Source: Prochlorococcus sp. AG-363-A16 (GTDB taxonomy: Bacteria > Cyanobacteriota > Cyanobacteriia > PCC-6307 > Cyanobiaceae). From it: 64,000 nt of DNA. The notes beneath the pieces are model-generated. The model searched no databases, was not told where the DNA came from, and saw only the letters and a list, made by a program, of their open reading frames with translations. The position numbers were made by a program, and so were the translations under genes. Below, piece by piece: positions 1 to 11,395 of the stretch (position 1 is the stretch's first letter; every line of letters begins with the position of its first letter). Where the stretch lies: the NCBI GenBank assembly GCA_003280345.1, contig QCFB01000006.1:16214-80213 (forward strand), read 5' to 3'.

Positions 1-208
1 AAACCCTGGCCAGACTTGTTTCTATAGCACTAGTGACTTCTCCTGGTAGAAATCTCATTGCGTTTAGTGCATCGTCTGTGATCTCTGCTGTGAGAAGTTT
101 GTCTTCACTTTCCAATTTTTCATCATTAATCATCGCCATGACCCAGCTTTGATATGCATAAACCAGGTCGGAGAATTCGAGTTCGGGGTCGTTGAGATCC
201 ATCACCAT
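1..208 (-). CDS. Conserved hypothetical protein, 3' end outside the window (partial)
   Basis: An open minus-strand frame runs from the window edge to an ATG at 208 and beyond. It encodes an acidic protein beginning MVMDLNDPELEF, followed by a segment rich in Tyr, Trp, Glu and Asp, with no stop through position 1. The frame stays open upstream of this ATG to a TTG at 283, and the extra residues (around YYRQTDEAYKPALL) also look protein-like. The true start may therefore be TTG 283, which would overlap the divergent plus-strand gene starting at 261. I do not recognise a domain. It resembles the small conserved unknowns typical of marine picocyanobacteria. Function unknown. Confidence 0.6.
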   Translation of the reverse strand, partial: MVMDLNDPELEFSDLVYAYQSWVMAMINDEKLESEDKLLTAEITDDALNAMRFLPGEVTSAIETSLARV

Positions 209-260
209 GAGTAATGCCGGTTTATAGGCTTCATCAGTCTGACGATAATAAGTTGAGAAG

Positions 261-728
261 ATGTCTTCTATGGAAAATTTCAATCAAACTCATATTCAAG
301 CAAAATTGTTTGATTTTGCCTTAGTTGAATTAGTTCGCGAGCATCGGAATAGCTTTAAACCACTGTGGACTGTTGATAGTTGGGCCAAGTTTCTGATATG
401 GCTTACTCTGAACTGTGGCTTATCTGGAGAAAGGGAAAGCCTTGAGCTTTTTGCGGAGGCTTTGGGAATTCGATTAACCACTCGCATGCGCCGGGTATTT
501 TTTGAGAGAACTGTGGAGTGTCTATCTTTACGATTGATGGCTGACCCTTCTGATTCAAATGTATTAGTTATGCCGATTAGTGGTTCTGTATTAGTCACTT
601 CCGATCTGGCTAAGCAGGCATTAGATCAAGTGGGATTATTGAAAAGGGTTGCGCTTGATGAAGATCTTTGGCAAGAGCTGGATGCAGTGATTGCTATTCC
701 TTGGCAATCAAACACTGCAGAAAGTTGA
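261..728 (+). CDS. Conserved hypothetical protein, 155 aa
   Basis: The predicted protein is mostly soluble. It has a Trp-rich N-terminal third, a central Arg-rich patch (around TRMRRVFFERT) and a hydrophobic beta-like C-terminal half. Two in-frame ATG codons lie at 261 and 270 and neither has a strong ribosome binding site; MENFNQ at 270 is an equally good start. It lies 62 bases upstream of valS on the same strand and may be co-transcribed with it. Its 5' end may overlap the divergent partial gene. I recognise no catalytic motif or domain, so function is not assigned. Confidence 0.7.
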   Translation: MSSMENFNQTHIQAKLFDFALVELVREHRNSFKPLWTVDSWAKFLIWLTLNCGLSGERESLELFAEALGIRLTTRMRRVFFERTVECLSLRLMADPSDSNVLVMPISGSVLVTSDLAKQALDQVGLLKRVALDEDLWQELDAVIAIPWQSNTAES

Positions 729-790
729 CTGTTTAAAACAATTCTTACTAGCGTTTTGCGAGCATAGTTTTAATACCATTAAATTTTTCT

Positions 791-3589
791 TTGACTGAGT
801 TGTCTTCAACTGAAGGTTTTGCTCAGGCAGCTGATGCCTTGCCTAAGACCTATGACTCTGCTGGAACAGAGAATCGTTGGCAGAGGATATGGGAACAAAG
901 TGGTGCTTTTCACCCAGATCCAAAGGCATCAGGAGAGCCCTTTTCTGTGGTCATTCCTCCACCAAATGTCACAGGAAGCCTCCATATGGGACATGCCTTT
1001 AATACAGCTCTTATAGACACGATTGTCAGGTTTCAGAGGTTGCAGGGAAAAAATGTTCTTTGTTTGCCTGGTACTGATCATGCATCTATTGCTGTGCAGA
1101 CGATTCTTGAAAGGCAATTGAAAAAAGAAGGCACCAATTTGGATCAGTTAGGAAGAGAAGCTTTTTTGGCAAAAGCATGGGCCTGGAAAGCAGAAAGCGG
1201 AGGAAAGATAGTTGATCAACTTCGTCGGTTGGGTTATTCGGTTGATTGGCGTCGTGAGCGATTCACTCTTGACAAACGTTTGAGCGCAGCTGTTTCACAA
1301 GCTTTTGTTCGTTTGCATGAGCAAGGTTTGATTTATCGAGGTGAATATTTAGTGAATTGGTGCCCTGCTTCTGGTTCTGCAGTCAGTGACTTGGAGGTTG
1401 AGATGAAAGAAGTGGAGGGTCATTTATGGCATTTTCGTTACCCGCTTGCCAAAACTTCTTTAACTGATGGCGCTACTCACCTTGAAGTAGCTACTACTCG
1501 CCCTGAAACAATGCTTGGAGATACGGCTGTTGCGGTAAATCCTTTAGATGAGCGTTATCAGCATTTAATTGGTAAAAACTTAATTTTGCCATTGGTGGGC
1601 AGGCAGATACCAGTTGTTGCTGATGATCATGTAGATAGAGATTTTGGCACTGGTTGTGTGAAGGTCACACCAGCTCATGATCCCAATGATTTTGCAATAG
1701 GGAAGAGACATGGTTTACCACATGTCACGGTAATGAATAAGGACGGCACTATGAATAAACATGCTGGTCGTTTTGAAGGACTTGATCGATTCGAGGCTCG
1801 TGAAGCTGTAGTGAAAGCTTTAGAGGAAGAAGGTTTTTTGGTGAAAGTAGAACCTCATTCTCACAATGTGCCTTTCTCAGATAGAGGCAAGGTTCCAGTA
1901 GAACCTTTGCTCTCTACTCAATGGTTTGTTCGCATGGAACCTTTAGCAGCTAGATGCCGTGCTCATTTGGTGAAGGGTGAACCTCGATTTGTTCCAGATC
2001 GTTGGGAGAAGGTTTATAGAGACTGGCTTACTGATATTCATGACTGGTGTATTAGTAGACAATTATGGTGGGGTCATCGAATTCCTGCGTGGTTTGTTGT
2101 TAGTGAAACTGCCGGAAAATTAACTAATGACACTCCATATGTAGTGGCTTGCTCTGATAAAGAAGCGCTAACAAAAGCTCGTGAACGATTTGGTGATTCT
2201 GTTGAGATTCAGCAGGATGAAGATGTTTTAGATACTTGGTTTTCAAGTGGACTATGGCCTTTCTCAACCTTGGGTTGGCCTGATGATTCCAGTATTGAAT
2301 TGAATCGTTGGTATCCAACTAGCACTTTGGTAACAGGGTTTGACATTATTTTTTTCTGGGTAGCAAGGATGACGATGATGGCGGGTGCTTTTACAGGACG
2401 TATGCCTTTCGCCGATGTCTATATTCATGGATTGGTTAGGGATGAGCAGAATCGAAAGATGAGTAAGAGTGCAGGTAATGGTATTGACCCTCTTTTGCTG
2501 ATTGAGCGCTATGGAACGGATGCTTTGCGATTTGCTTTGGTAAGAGAGGTTGCTGGAGCTGGTCAGGATATCCGTTTAGATTACGATCGAAATTCCGATA
2601 CATCAGCAACGGTTGAGGCGGCAAGGAATTTTGCAAATAAATTGTGGAATGCCACTCGGTTTGCATTAATCAATCTTGGCAGTCAAGAATTAAATATCTC
2701 TGAGGCTATAGATCCATCGACCTTGCAATTGTCTGACCGATGGATCCTTTCTCGTCTAACAAGGATTAATCGTGATACTGCTAAACGTTATGAGACGTAT
2801 GGGCTTGGTGAAGCGGCAAAGGGATTATATGAATTTGCCTGGAATGATTTTTGTGATTGGTATTTAGAACTTATTAAACATCGACTTAATCCAGGGGACA
2901 ATCCGACTAAGGATGCATTAATTGATCAATCTATAGCCAGAAAAGTGTTACTGAAGGTTCTGAACGAACTTTTTGTGTTATTGCATCCATTAATGCCTCA
3001 TCTGACCGAAGAGCTTTGGCATGCACTTACGAATCAGGCTGAAGACAAGTTACTTGCTCTACAACTTTGGCCTGAGATTGATAATAGCTACTTGGATGAA
3101 GAACTTGAGTCTTCTTTTTGTGAGTTATTTGCCTCTATTCGTATGGTAAGGAACCTGAGGGCTGTGGCAGGATTGAAACCTTCTCAAGAAGTGCCTGTTT
3201 GTTTTATTACTGCCAAGAAAGAGTTGGCAGTTACGCTTGAAAAAGCACAGGCCGATATTCAGGCTTTAACTCGTGCTAGTGAGTTAGAAGTGTTAGATCC
3301 CAAAACAGCAGACTCTAAAGCTTCAATTAAAGCACTTGCAGGAGTTAGTGGAGAGTTGGAGGTTTTGCTACCTATTGAAGGCTTGGTTGATCTTGATGAT
3401 TTGCGTAGGCGATTAGAGAAAGACCTTGCTAAGGCTGATAAGGAAATCAAGGTTTTATCTAGTCGTTTAGCTAATCCAAACTTTGCGCAGAAAGCACCAC
3501 CTGATGTTGTATCGCAGTGCAAAGTAAAATTGGCTGAGGCTGAGTCACAGGCTTCCTTAGCACGTAAACGTTTATCTGATGTGGAGTAG
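791..3589 (+). CDS. valS: Valyl-tRNA synthetase
   Basis: Cytoplasmic class I aminoacyl-tRNA synthetase that charges tRNA-Val with valine. At 932 aa it has normal family length. The class I signature is HMGH at residues 65-68, preceded by PPPNVTGSL. The second signature, KMSKS, is at residues 556-560. The editing (CP1) domain lies between them, with the typical [15 protein letters not shown] segment near residue 240. The C-terminal region is a tRNA-binding anticodon domain followed by a coiled-coil arm rich in Lys, Glu and Leu, as in bacterial ValRS. The first usable start is TTG at 791, giving [13 protein letters not shown]38-like membrane protein gene follows directly on the same strand. Confidence 0.97.
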   Translation: MTELSSTEGFAQAADALPKTYDSAGTENRWQRIWEQSGAFHPDPKASGEPFSVVIPPPNVTGSLHMGHAFNTALIDTIVRFQRLQGKNVLCLPGTDHASIAVQTILERQLKKEGTNLDQLGREAFLAKAWAWKAESGGKIVDQLRRLGYSVDWRRERFTLDKRLSAAVSQAFVRLHEQGLIYRGEYLVNWCPASGSAVSDLEVEMKEVEGHLWHFRYPLAKTSLTDGATHLEVATTRPETMLGDTAVAVNPLDERYQHLIGKNLILPLVGRQIPVVADDHVDRDFGTGCVKVTPAHDPNDFAIGKRHGLPHVTVMNKDGTMNKHAGRFEGLDRFEAREAVVKALEEEGFLVKVEPHSHNVPFSDRGKVPVEPLLSTQWFVRMEPLAARCRAHLVKGEPRFVPDRWEKVYRDWLTDIHDWCISRQLWWGHRIPAWFVVSETAGKLTNDTPYVVACSDKEALTKARERFGDSVEIQQDEDVLDTWFSSGLWPFSTLGWPDDSSIELNRWYPTSTLVTGFDIIFFWVARMTMMAGAFTGRMPFADVYIHGLVRDEQNRKMSKSAGNGIDPLLLIERYGTDALRFALVREVAGAGQDIRLDYDRNSDTSATVEAARNFANKLWNATRFALINLGSQELNISEAIDPSTLQLSDRWILSRLTRINRDTAKRYETYGLGEAAKGLYEFAWNDFCDWYLELIKHRLNPGDNPTKDALIDQSIARKVLLKVLNELFVLLHPLMPHLTEELWHALTNQAEDKLLALQLWPEIDNSYLDEELESSFCELFASIRMVRNLRAVAGLKPSQEVPVCFITAKKELAVTLEKAQADIQALTRASELEVLDPKTADSKASIKALAGVSGELEVLLPIEGLVDLDDLRRRLEKDLAKADKEIKVLSSRLANPNFAQKAPPDVVSQCKVKLAEAESQASLARKRLSDVE

Positions 3590-3604
3590 TTATTGGTTTT
3601 GAGC

Positions 3605-4225
3605 ATGTTTGATCTTGGGTTCATTAAAGATAATTTGTTATTTGTGTTGCAAACGCCTATTGGTACTTTTTTATTTGTTCCGCTGTATGCCATATGGGTA
3701 ATCCTTTTGTTGCCAGGAGGATGGGCTTCTATGCTTGCAGGGGCTTTATATGGGATTTGGCTTGGCAGCTTGCTTGTTTTTTTGGGTGCGTTTGCTGGAG
3801 CGGAAATTGCCTTTTTACTAGGTCGAACACTTTTACGAAAATGGACCCAACGTCGTCTAGCTGATTTTCCAAAGTTACAAATAGTGCAAAAGGCTGTTAG
3901 TCGGGAAGGCTTAAAGTTGATTCTTTTAACTCGTCTTTCGCCTGTTTTTCCATTTAGTTTTCTGAACTTTGTTTTTGGTTTGAGCGACGTAAGTTTTCGC
4001 GATTACACTATTGGATTGATTGGTATTTTGCCCGGCACAATTTTGTTTTGTGGCCTTGGTGCATTGGCAGGAGATATGGCTCGTTTTAGAGAGGTGTTGA
4101 ATGAAAAGACAGATATGACTACATTTGCTTTTAGGTTAGTAGGTTTATTAGCAACCTTGGCTGTGGTTTGGTTGGTATCTCGTGTGGCTAGACGGGCTCT
4201 TCAAGAATCAGAGCCTTTATTTTGA
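3605..4225 (+). CDS. TVP38/TMEM64 (DedA-like) family membrane protein
   Basis: Polytopic inner-membrane protein of about 206 aa with five or six hydrophobic segments. It shows the family pattern: a glycine-rich loop in LLPGGWASMLAGALYG, then GAFAGAEIAFLLGR, and the conserved R-L-S-P-V-F-P-F-S motif in the second half, preceded by LILLTR. Family members are thought to act in lipid scrambling or envelope homeostasis; the substrate here is unknown. The gene starts just after valS. An alternative TTG start at 3593 would add four residues; I prefer ATG 3605. The 3' end overlaps the stop of a small convergent minus-strand gene by 25 bases. Confidence 0.88.
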   Translation: MFDLGFIKDNLLFVLQTPIGTFLFVPLYAIWVILLLPGGWASMLAGALYGIWLGSLLVFLGAFAGAEIAFLLGRTLLRKWTQRRLADFPKLQIVQKAVSREGLKLILLTRLSPVFPFSFLNFVFGLSDVSFRDYTIGLIGILPGTILFCGLGALAGDMARFREVLNEKTDMTTFAFRLVGLLATLAVVWLVSRVARRALQESEPLF

Positions 4226-4377
4226 TCTGGGTTTGGTAAATTCCAGTCCTTAATAGCCGCAAATAAAATAAACCAGTTCAGCCTTAGTTGAGCAAGGAAG
4301 CCTTGCTTTGCTTGTAGTTCAAGATACTTGGATCGTCCACAAGGAGTTTTTATCCATTTAAAAACTTGCTTAGACAT
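4201..4377 (-). CDS. Small conserved-looking protein, 58 aa
   Basis: A short minus-strand frame starts at ATG 4377 (MSKQVFKWIKTPCGRS) and stops at TGA 4201-4203. The product is basic, with a hydrophobic stretch (LNWFILFAAI) near residues 33-42 and a polar tail. It fills most of the otherwise empty gap between the TVP38-like gene and ligA. Its 3' end overlaps the 3' end of the TVP38-like gene by 25 bases in convergent orientation. The amino-acid mix, position and filling of the gap support a real gene. No domain is recognised. It could be a membrane-associated small protein. Confidence 0.6.
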   Translation of the reverse strand: MSKQVFKWIKTPCGRSKYLELQAKQGFLAQLRLNWFILFAAIKDWNLPNPDQNKGSDS

Positions 4378-4413
4378 TGCTTCTCAAATCACCAGATTCT
4401 ATAGTTACTTTGC

Positions 4414-6938
<2,525 letters not shown>

Positions 6939-7057
6939 GGGCTGAATCCAGTTGTGTAATGAGTCTGACTTATAAATTGTAAAAAAAGTGCTTTCATAAT
7001 TTCGAGGTTTTAGGCAGACTGGCATCATCAAAGCCAGGACTAGCCCAGACTGATTGA

Positions 7058-7597
7058 ATGCCCCTGGTCCCTTTGCTGCCCCTGTTTCATTCTCTTAACC
7101 GAGAATATTTTGCTGGATCGCTCACTATTGGAACACAGCCGAAGCTTAATTTGCGTTGGAGCGATGGGAAGTTGCGCAAAACAGCTGGTTTATATAGGCG
7201 AGGTTTAAATGTCAAAGGACCACTAGGTTCTGAGATTGTTTTGTCTAAGCCTTTGTTGAAACATCTGCCTCAGACCGCTTTAGAAAGTACCCTTTGCCAC
7301 GAGATGATTCATGCATGGATAGATCTTGTTCTTAGGCTTGATGAAGGTCATGGACCCAATTTCCATGCTCGTATGAATGCAATTAATGCAACTCAGAACA
7401 AGTTCAAAGTGAGTGTGCGTCATTCTTTCCCTGTGCCTACCAGTCCGGTTCGTTGGTGGGCTGAATGTCCTTGTTGTGGTCTTCGAATTCCTTATAAACG
7501 TATTGTGCGTGGTGCTGCTTGTAAGCAGTGTTGCGATACTCACCATGGGGGACAGTGGCATTCCAGTTGCCTATTGGCCTATGAATCTGCTTCCTAG
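7058..7597 (+). CDS. SprT-like zinc metalloprotease
   Basis: A 179-aa protein with the SprT/SPRTN-like architecture. An N-terminal helical region (FHSLNREYFAGSL) precedes the zinc-protease motif HEMIHAW, with a third ligand in the following DEGHGPNFHARM segment. A C-terminal zinc-ribbon of CPCCG and CKQCC pairs follows. SprT family proteins are metal-dependent proteases; eukaryotic SPRTN digests DNA-protein crosslinks, while bacterial members are poorly characterised. The ATG at 7058 is the natural start. It is divergent from the 6516-6938 gene, and its last codons overlap a small hydrophobic ORF starting at 7581. Confidence 0.88.
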   Translation: MPLVPLLPLFHSLNREYFAGSLTIGTQPKLNLRWSDGKLRKTAGLYRRGLNVKGPLGSEIVLSKPLLKHLPQTALESTLCHEMIHAWIDLVLRLDEGHGPNFHARMNAINATQNKFKVSVRHSFPVPTSPVRWWAECPCCGLRIPYKRIVRGAACKQCCDTHHGGQWHSSCLLAYESAS

Positions 7598-7703
7598 GAA
7601 CATTACGTTGGATCTTTTTTTCTTGGTTTTGCAAGTTAGTGGTCTCTCGATTGCTTTCATTGGATGGCAACGAGAGCATTTGTTGCATCGACGAAGACGC
7701 TAA
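7581..7703 (+). CDS. Possible small single-span membrane protein, 40 aa
   Basis: Within a longer open frame, the ATG at 7581 gives a 40-residue product. It has one clear hydrophobic helix (LDLFFLVLQVSGLSIAFIGW) followed by a strongly basic tail of Arg and His. That pattern (helix, then positive cytoplasmic tail) is common for genuine small membrane proteins. It overlaps the end of the SprT-like gene by 17 bases and ends 8 bases before the next gene. It fills the only gap between them. No homologue is recalled with certainty. Confidence 0.45.
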   Translation: MNLLPRNITLDLFFLVLQVSGLSIAFIGWQREHLLHRRRR

Positions 7704-7711
7704 ATTTAGGC

Positions 7712-8224
7712 ATGGATTTAAGTGGGCAAAGACAGCCAAGAAGACGTCGTTCAAGGGATCCTTTGGATCGACGTGTGGATCAGTGGATAGAAACTGGCCG
7801 ACAGTTTGTTGATGGTGTTGCAGGGACTCGACCAGGCAAGCGCAGTCCAGTCAATGCAAGTCGTTTAGCAAGCTCCAGTATGGAAAATGTTGGTCGTTGG
7901 GTTGGTGACAAGCTTGATTGGTTTTTGGAAGAGGAGGATGCTTGGTTGGAGCCTTGGCAATCAGAGGAACAGGTGAATTCTTCAAGTAATAAAAGACCTT
8001 TGGAGGCTATTTCCCGTAGAGGTTGCTTGCCGTCTGAAGATTTCTCACCTTCTAATCAAATATATGAAGCTGAACCCGAAGAATCATGGCCTGACGAGTC
8101 ATCCTTTCGCGTAGAAAAATGGCAACGTGATTCAGTCAAGAGGGTTCCTGCTCCTCGAAAAACTTCTATGGCTAATAACAAAACTCGACGACCTTTACCT
8201 CGCTCAAGTAGGCGTCGTGATTAG
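7712..8224 (+). CDS. Conserved picocyanobacterial hypothetical, basic/acidic mosaic protein
   Basis: From the ATG at 7712 the protein is about 170 aa. It begins with MDLSGQRQPRRRRSRD, an Arg-rich stretch, then a helical segment (RRVDQWIETGRQFVDGVAG), an acidic Trp-rich middle (WFLEEEDAWLEPWQ) and a Lys/Arg/Pro/Ser-rich C-terminus. The ordered part seems to be residues 15-85; the rest looks disordered. The frame opens earlier (7664), but the residues before MDLSGQ look spurious. The charge pattern suggests a nucleic-acid or protein-scaffold role. No catalytic motif is visible. Confidence 0.7.
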   Translation: MDLSGQRQPRRRRSRDPLDRRVDQWIETGRQFVDGVAGTRPGKRSPVNASRLASSSMENVGRWVGDKLDWFLEEEDAWLEPWQSEEQVNSSSNKRPLEAISRRGCLPSEDFSPSNQIYEAEPEESWPDESSFRVEKWQRDSVKRVPAPRKTSMANNKTRRPLPRSSRRRD

Positions 8225-8272
8225 AAATGAAAATTTAACTAGTTAATTCTTTTTGACAGTTGATAATAAATT

Positions 8273-8683
8273 TCAAACACGGAAACAACAGCCTCTTAGG
8301 GCTAGTTGATCATTTACTTCTCTCACTAGTTCTTTAGGCAATTCTTCTGCCATTTGTGCTGCAGTTGTATTGATTGATGGTGACCCTTCATTTAGAGCTT
8401 CCAGTAAGAATGTCCATTGCTCTATTTGTTTAGTTCGACTTAGAGGTTGCAACCCCGCTTTTTCAAGTACTTCTTTACAGATTTCTGCATTCCAAAGTTC
8501 TTGGCTGGAAATTTTGTGGTGGTTTTTTGTGCAGGTTGCGCCAGCTTTTAATGCTTTTGATGTAGGCAATCCATTTGGATTTCGCCATCCATCACTTTGC
8601 AGGGCGCGACCACAATGGGTTGCTGAAATGCCGTAAATGCTTCCTAGATCAGTAAGACTTAACCAGGCTTGGGTGGATTCCAT
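8273..8683 (-). CDS. HTH-like conserved hypothetical protein
   Basis: From the internal ATG at 8683 the product is about 136 aa. The segment AWLSLTDLGSIYGIS through GRALQSDGWR resembles a helix-turn-helix or phage-antirepressor-like DNA-reading unit. The second half is helical and leucine-rich, with TTAAQMAEELPKELV near the end. The frame is open to an earlier ATG at 8740, but the additional N-terminal residues are less convincing. It lies 86 bases downstream of the chorismate-lyase-like gene on the same strand. The role is unassigned, and the HTH call is by eye only. Confidence 0.6.
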   Translation of the reverse strand: MESTQAWLSLTDLGSIYGISATHCGRALQSDGWRNPNGLPTSKALKAGATCTKNHHKISSQELWNAEICKEVLEKAGLQPLSRTKQIEQWTFLLEALNEGSPSINTTAAQMAEELPKELVREVNDQLALRGCCFRV

Positions 8684-8769
8684 GGACAGCAAACTGCTGT
8701 ATCTATGATCCGTCAACCATGAAAGTTGGCAAGTTGTCAAGATGAAATTCCTAAAATATGGAAATCTTC

Positions 8770-9351
8770 TTATTGAATGTTTAGCAGTGCTTTCCTTGGT
8801 GCTGGACCAAGCCAGCTTTCGAGCTCTGGGCTGAAAACTTCTCGGATCACGGTTAGTTCACGTTCTTTTCTGAAGAAACGATAATGTCTACTCCAGAAAG
8901 GCCCTTTTCTTCCAAATTCAGATTCAAGCCAGTCACCGTTGACTAAGGCCAATCCATCGACTTCACGAAATAGCTCAGATCGTCCTTGTGTAAGACTTTT
9001 CCAAATAGGCTGCTCTTTGTTGTGGAGATGTTGATTTGCTTCTGATAAGTTCCACCAACTTTCAGCCCAAGCAAGGGTTTTAGCACCACATGTCAACCAG
9101 ACTTGACGTCTGAGTAAGGGTGGTTGAAGTTCATTAACTTCTACAGGAGTTTCATCTTGGGGAGATGAGGCGTCTGGTTGCATTGCAATTAGTTTTACTT
9201 GCACTTCATGGCCAGTAAGCAAATTTAGATGGCGAGTTGGACTGCCATCTCCAAGGAGCATTAATTTCCATGGCCCAGGTAATTGTTGGGGTCCTTCACC
9301 AGATAGGACTGTTTCAGTTGGTGCTTCCCACAATTTCTTAGGAGAATTCAT
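8770..9351 (-). CDS. Chorismate-lyase-like protein (DUF98 family)
   Basis: About 193 aa from ATG 9351 (MNSPKKLWEA). Visible family features are GPWKLMLLGDGSPTRHL near the N-terminus, the RRQVWLTCG strand, and conserved basic residues in WSRHYRFFRKERELTVIREVFSPEL near the C-terminus. Cyanobacterial members of this family convert chorismate to 4-hydroxybenzoate plus pyruvate, the first committed step to plastoquinone. In that pathway this gene would supply the plastoquinone head group. An alternative start five codons upstream at 9366 is possible. It is followed by mnmG upstream in the transcription direction, with a 67-base gap. Confidence 0.78.
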   Translation of the reverse strand: MNSPKKLWEAPTETVLSGEGPQQLPGPWKLMLLGDGSPTRHLNLLTGHEVQVKLIAMQPDASSPQDETPVEVNELQPPLLRRQVWLTCGAKTLAWAESWWNLSEANQHLHNKEQPIWKSLTQGRSELFREVDGLALVNGDWLESEFGRKGPFWSRHYRFFRKERELTVIREVFSPELESWLGPAPRKALLNIQ

Positions 9352-9418
9352 TAATGATTGCCTCACAAGTTACCTCGAAGAAGCAGTTTAAATTTAGGAA
9401 ACTTTTGCTTGTTGTTAT

Positions 9419-11353
9419 TCACTTTTTATAGCTCTTATTAGTAGTCTGTGCACTTTTTACCTTGAGCCAAATTAGTAATGCAGTTAAATCTGCTTTACTT
9501 ACTCCTGGTAGATCAGCTGCAATGCCAAAGTTAGCTGGGCGGACAGCATTTAATTTTTCACGAGCCTCTTTTGAAATTGTTTTTATGCTATTGAAATCTA
9601 TATCTTGAGGCAATGGTTGATTTCTTTGCTTTGCATATTGAGCTATTTGTTTATTTTGTCTTTCCAAATAACCACTATACTTAATATCAATTTCAGCACC
9701 TTCTCTTACTGGCAGGGGAAGGTCATTAGTTATTAAATTATGTTTAATTAGATCTTCCGTATGCATGCCTGGTCTGCGAAGAAGATCTGCAAGAGTTATA
9801 GAACCTTTAATTACCGCTCCAGTTTCTTTTTCAATTATTTTCGCGACTGGATCACTTGCTTTAAGTCGTTCTCTCTCTAAACGATTCTTTTCTTTTTCTA
9901 GTGCATTTTGTTTGTCGTTATATATTTGCCAGCGATTTTCACTTATTAGTCCAAGTTTATATCCAAGAGGCGTTAGACGCCTGTCAGCATTATCTCCTCG
10001 AAGTACAAGACGATATTCACTACGACTTGTCAGCACTCGATATGGCTCATTTAGATCTTTGGTGATTAGATCATCAATCATTGTCCCGATATAGCTTTCT
10101 TCACGTGCGAAGTGAATTGCATTTTCATTGTTTACATATCGAGCAGCATTTAATCCAGCAACTAGTCCTTGAGCAGCAGCCTCTTCATATCCTGTGGTGC
10201 CATTTATTTGTCCAGCGGTAAAGAGTCCTTTGATTTTTTTAGTTTCTAATGAAGGAAGTAGTTGCGTTGCTGGTAGATAATCGTATTCAACTGAGTATGC
10301 AGGCCTAAGCATTAGACAATTCTCTAAACCTGGAAGTGTTCTTAATAAGTCCAATTGGAGTCTTTCTGGAAGGCCTGTTGAGAATCCTTGTACGTAGATT
10401 TCTGGAGTATCTAGACCTTCTGGTTCTAGAAAGATTTGGTGCGATTCTTTATCTGCAAAACGTACGATTTTGTCTTCGATTGAGGGGCAATAGCGTGGCC
10501 CTTTACTGTTGATAAACCCTCCATATATTGGAGTTAGATGAAGGTTTTCTTTGATTAACTGGTGAGTCGATTTTGTAGTGCGAGTCATGTGACAACACAA
10601 TTGCTCCCCGCTTTTCCAAGCTGATGGATCAAATGAGAAGAATCGATCGGATGCATCACTTGGTTGTTGTTCTAATTGATCAAATCGAATACTTCGGCGA
10701 TCAACTCTTGCAGGTGTTCCTGTTTTGAGTCGATTCATAATGAAGCCCAAGTCTTTCAGTGACTCTGTGAGTCCTGTTGCTGCTTGTTCGCCAGCGCGAC
10801 CTGCAGACATTGATTGACTACCAACCCAAATTTTCCCTCCTAGGAAAGTACCTGTAGTAAGAATGATTGCTTTGGCGTAATAGACACTCCCGAAAAAGGT
10901 TTTGATGCCTTTAATTTCACCAATTACTTCTTGATCTTTTGCTTGATGGTTTATTTCAAGATCAGAAACCATTGCTTCACGCAGTGCAAGGTTTGGAGTG
11001 TTTTGAAGTATTTGCAGCATTTGGCGCGCATAAAAACGCTTGTCAGTTTGAGCTCTTAATGCCCATACAGCAGGGCCTCGGCTTGCATTTAGGATCCTTT
11101 TCTGTAAAGCGGTTTGATCTGCCAACTTTCCAATAACACCTCCAAGGGCATCAACTTCATGGACTAGTTGGCTCTTCGCTGGACCACCAATTGCAGGATT
11201 ACATGGTTGCCAAGCGATTCGGTCGAGGTTGATTGTGAAGAGTGCTGTAGAAAGGCCCATTCGGGCAGATGTAATCGCAGCTTCGCAACCTGCATGCCCT
11301 CCTCCTACAACAATGACGTCGAAGGTTTCGATAGGACTGCAGGAATTGATCAT
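9419..11353 (-). CDS. mnmG: tRNA uridine-34 5-carboxymethylaminomethyl modification enzyme MnmG (GidA)
   Basis: FAD-dependent subunit that works with MnmE (GTPase) and folate to build cmnm5U at the wobble position of several tRNAs. The 644-aa length is normal. The N-terminal dinucleotide-binding motif [10 protein letters not shown] lies near residue 17. Conserved family blocks include [26 protein letters not shown] and [11 protein letters not shown]. Later, [17 protein letters not shown] and the C-terminal helical tRNA/MnmE-binding domain ([10 protein letters not shown]) appear intact. It precedes the chorismate-lyase-like gene and follows dnaB on the same strand. Confidence 0.96.
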   Translation of the reverse strand: MINSCSPIETFDVIVVGGGHAGCEAAITSARMGLSTALFTINLDRIAWQPCNPAIGGPAKSQLVHEVDALGGVIGKLADQTALQKRILNASRGPAVWALRAQTDKRFYARQMLQILQNTPNLALREAMVSDLEINHQAKDQEVIGEIKGIKTFFGSVYYAKAIILTTGTFLGGKIWVGSQSMSAGRAGEQAATGLTESLKDLGFIMNRLKTGTPARVDRRSIRFDQLEQQPSDASDRFFSFDPSAWKSGEQLCCHMTRTTKSTHQLIKENLHLTPIYGGFINSKGPRYCPSIEDKIVRFADKESHQIFLEPEGLDTPEIYVQGFSTGLPERLQLDLLRTLPGLENCLMLRPAYSVEYDYLPATQLLPSLETKKIKGLFTAGQINGTTGYEEAAAQGLVAGLNAARYVNNENAIHFAREESYIGTMIDDLITKDLNEPYRVLTSRSEYRLVLRGDNADRRLTPLGYKLGLISENRWQIYNDKQNALEKEKNRLERERLKASDPVAKIIEKETGAVIKGSITLADLLRRPGMHTEDLIKHNLITNDLPLPVREGAEIDIKYSGYLERQNKQIAQYAKQRNQPLPQDIDFNSIKTISKEAREKLNAVRPANFGIAADLPGVSKADLTALLIWLKVKSAQTTNKSYKK

Positions 11354-11395
11354 TTAGTTATTAATTTTTAGTCATTGTTTGATTTTCTATTGATG

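Noticed and set aside
3259-3693. A 144-aa minus-strand frame across valS and the TVP38-like gene
   Set aside because: Reads through conserved coding regions of two genes in antisense and has low-complexity composition.
7437-7754. A 105-aa minus-strand frame opposite the SprT-like gene
   Set aside because: Asn/Gln/Arg-rich antisense shadow, no motif.
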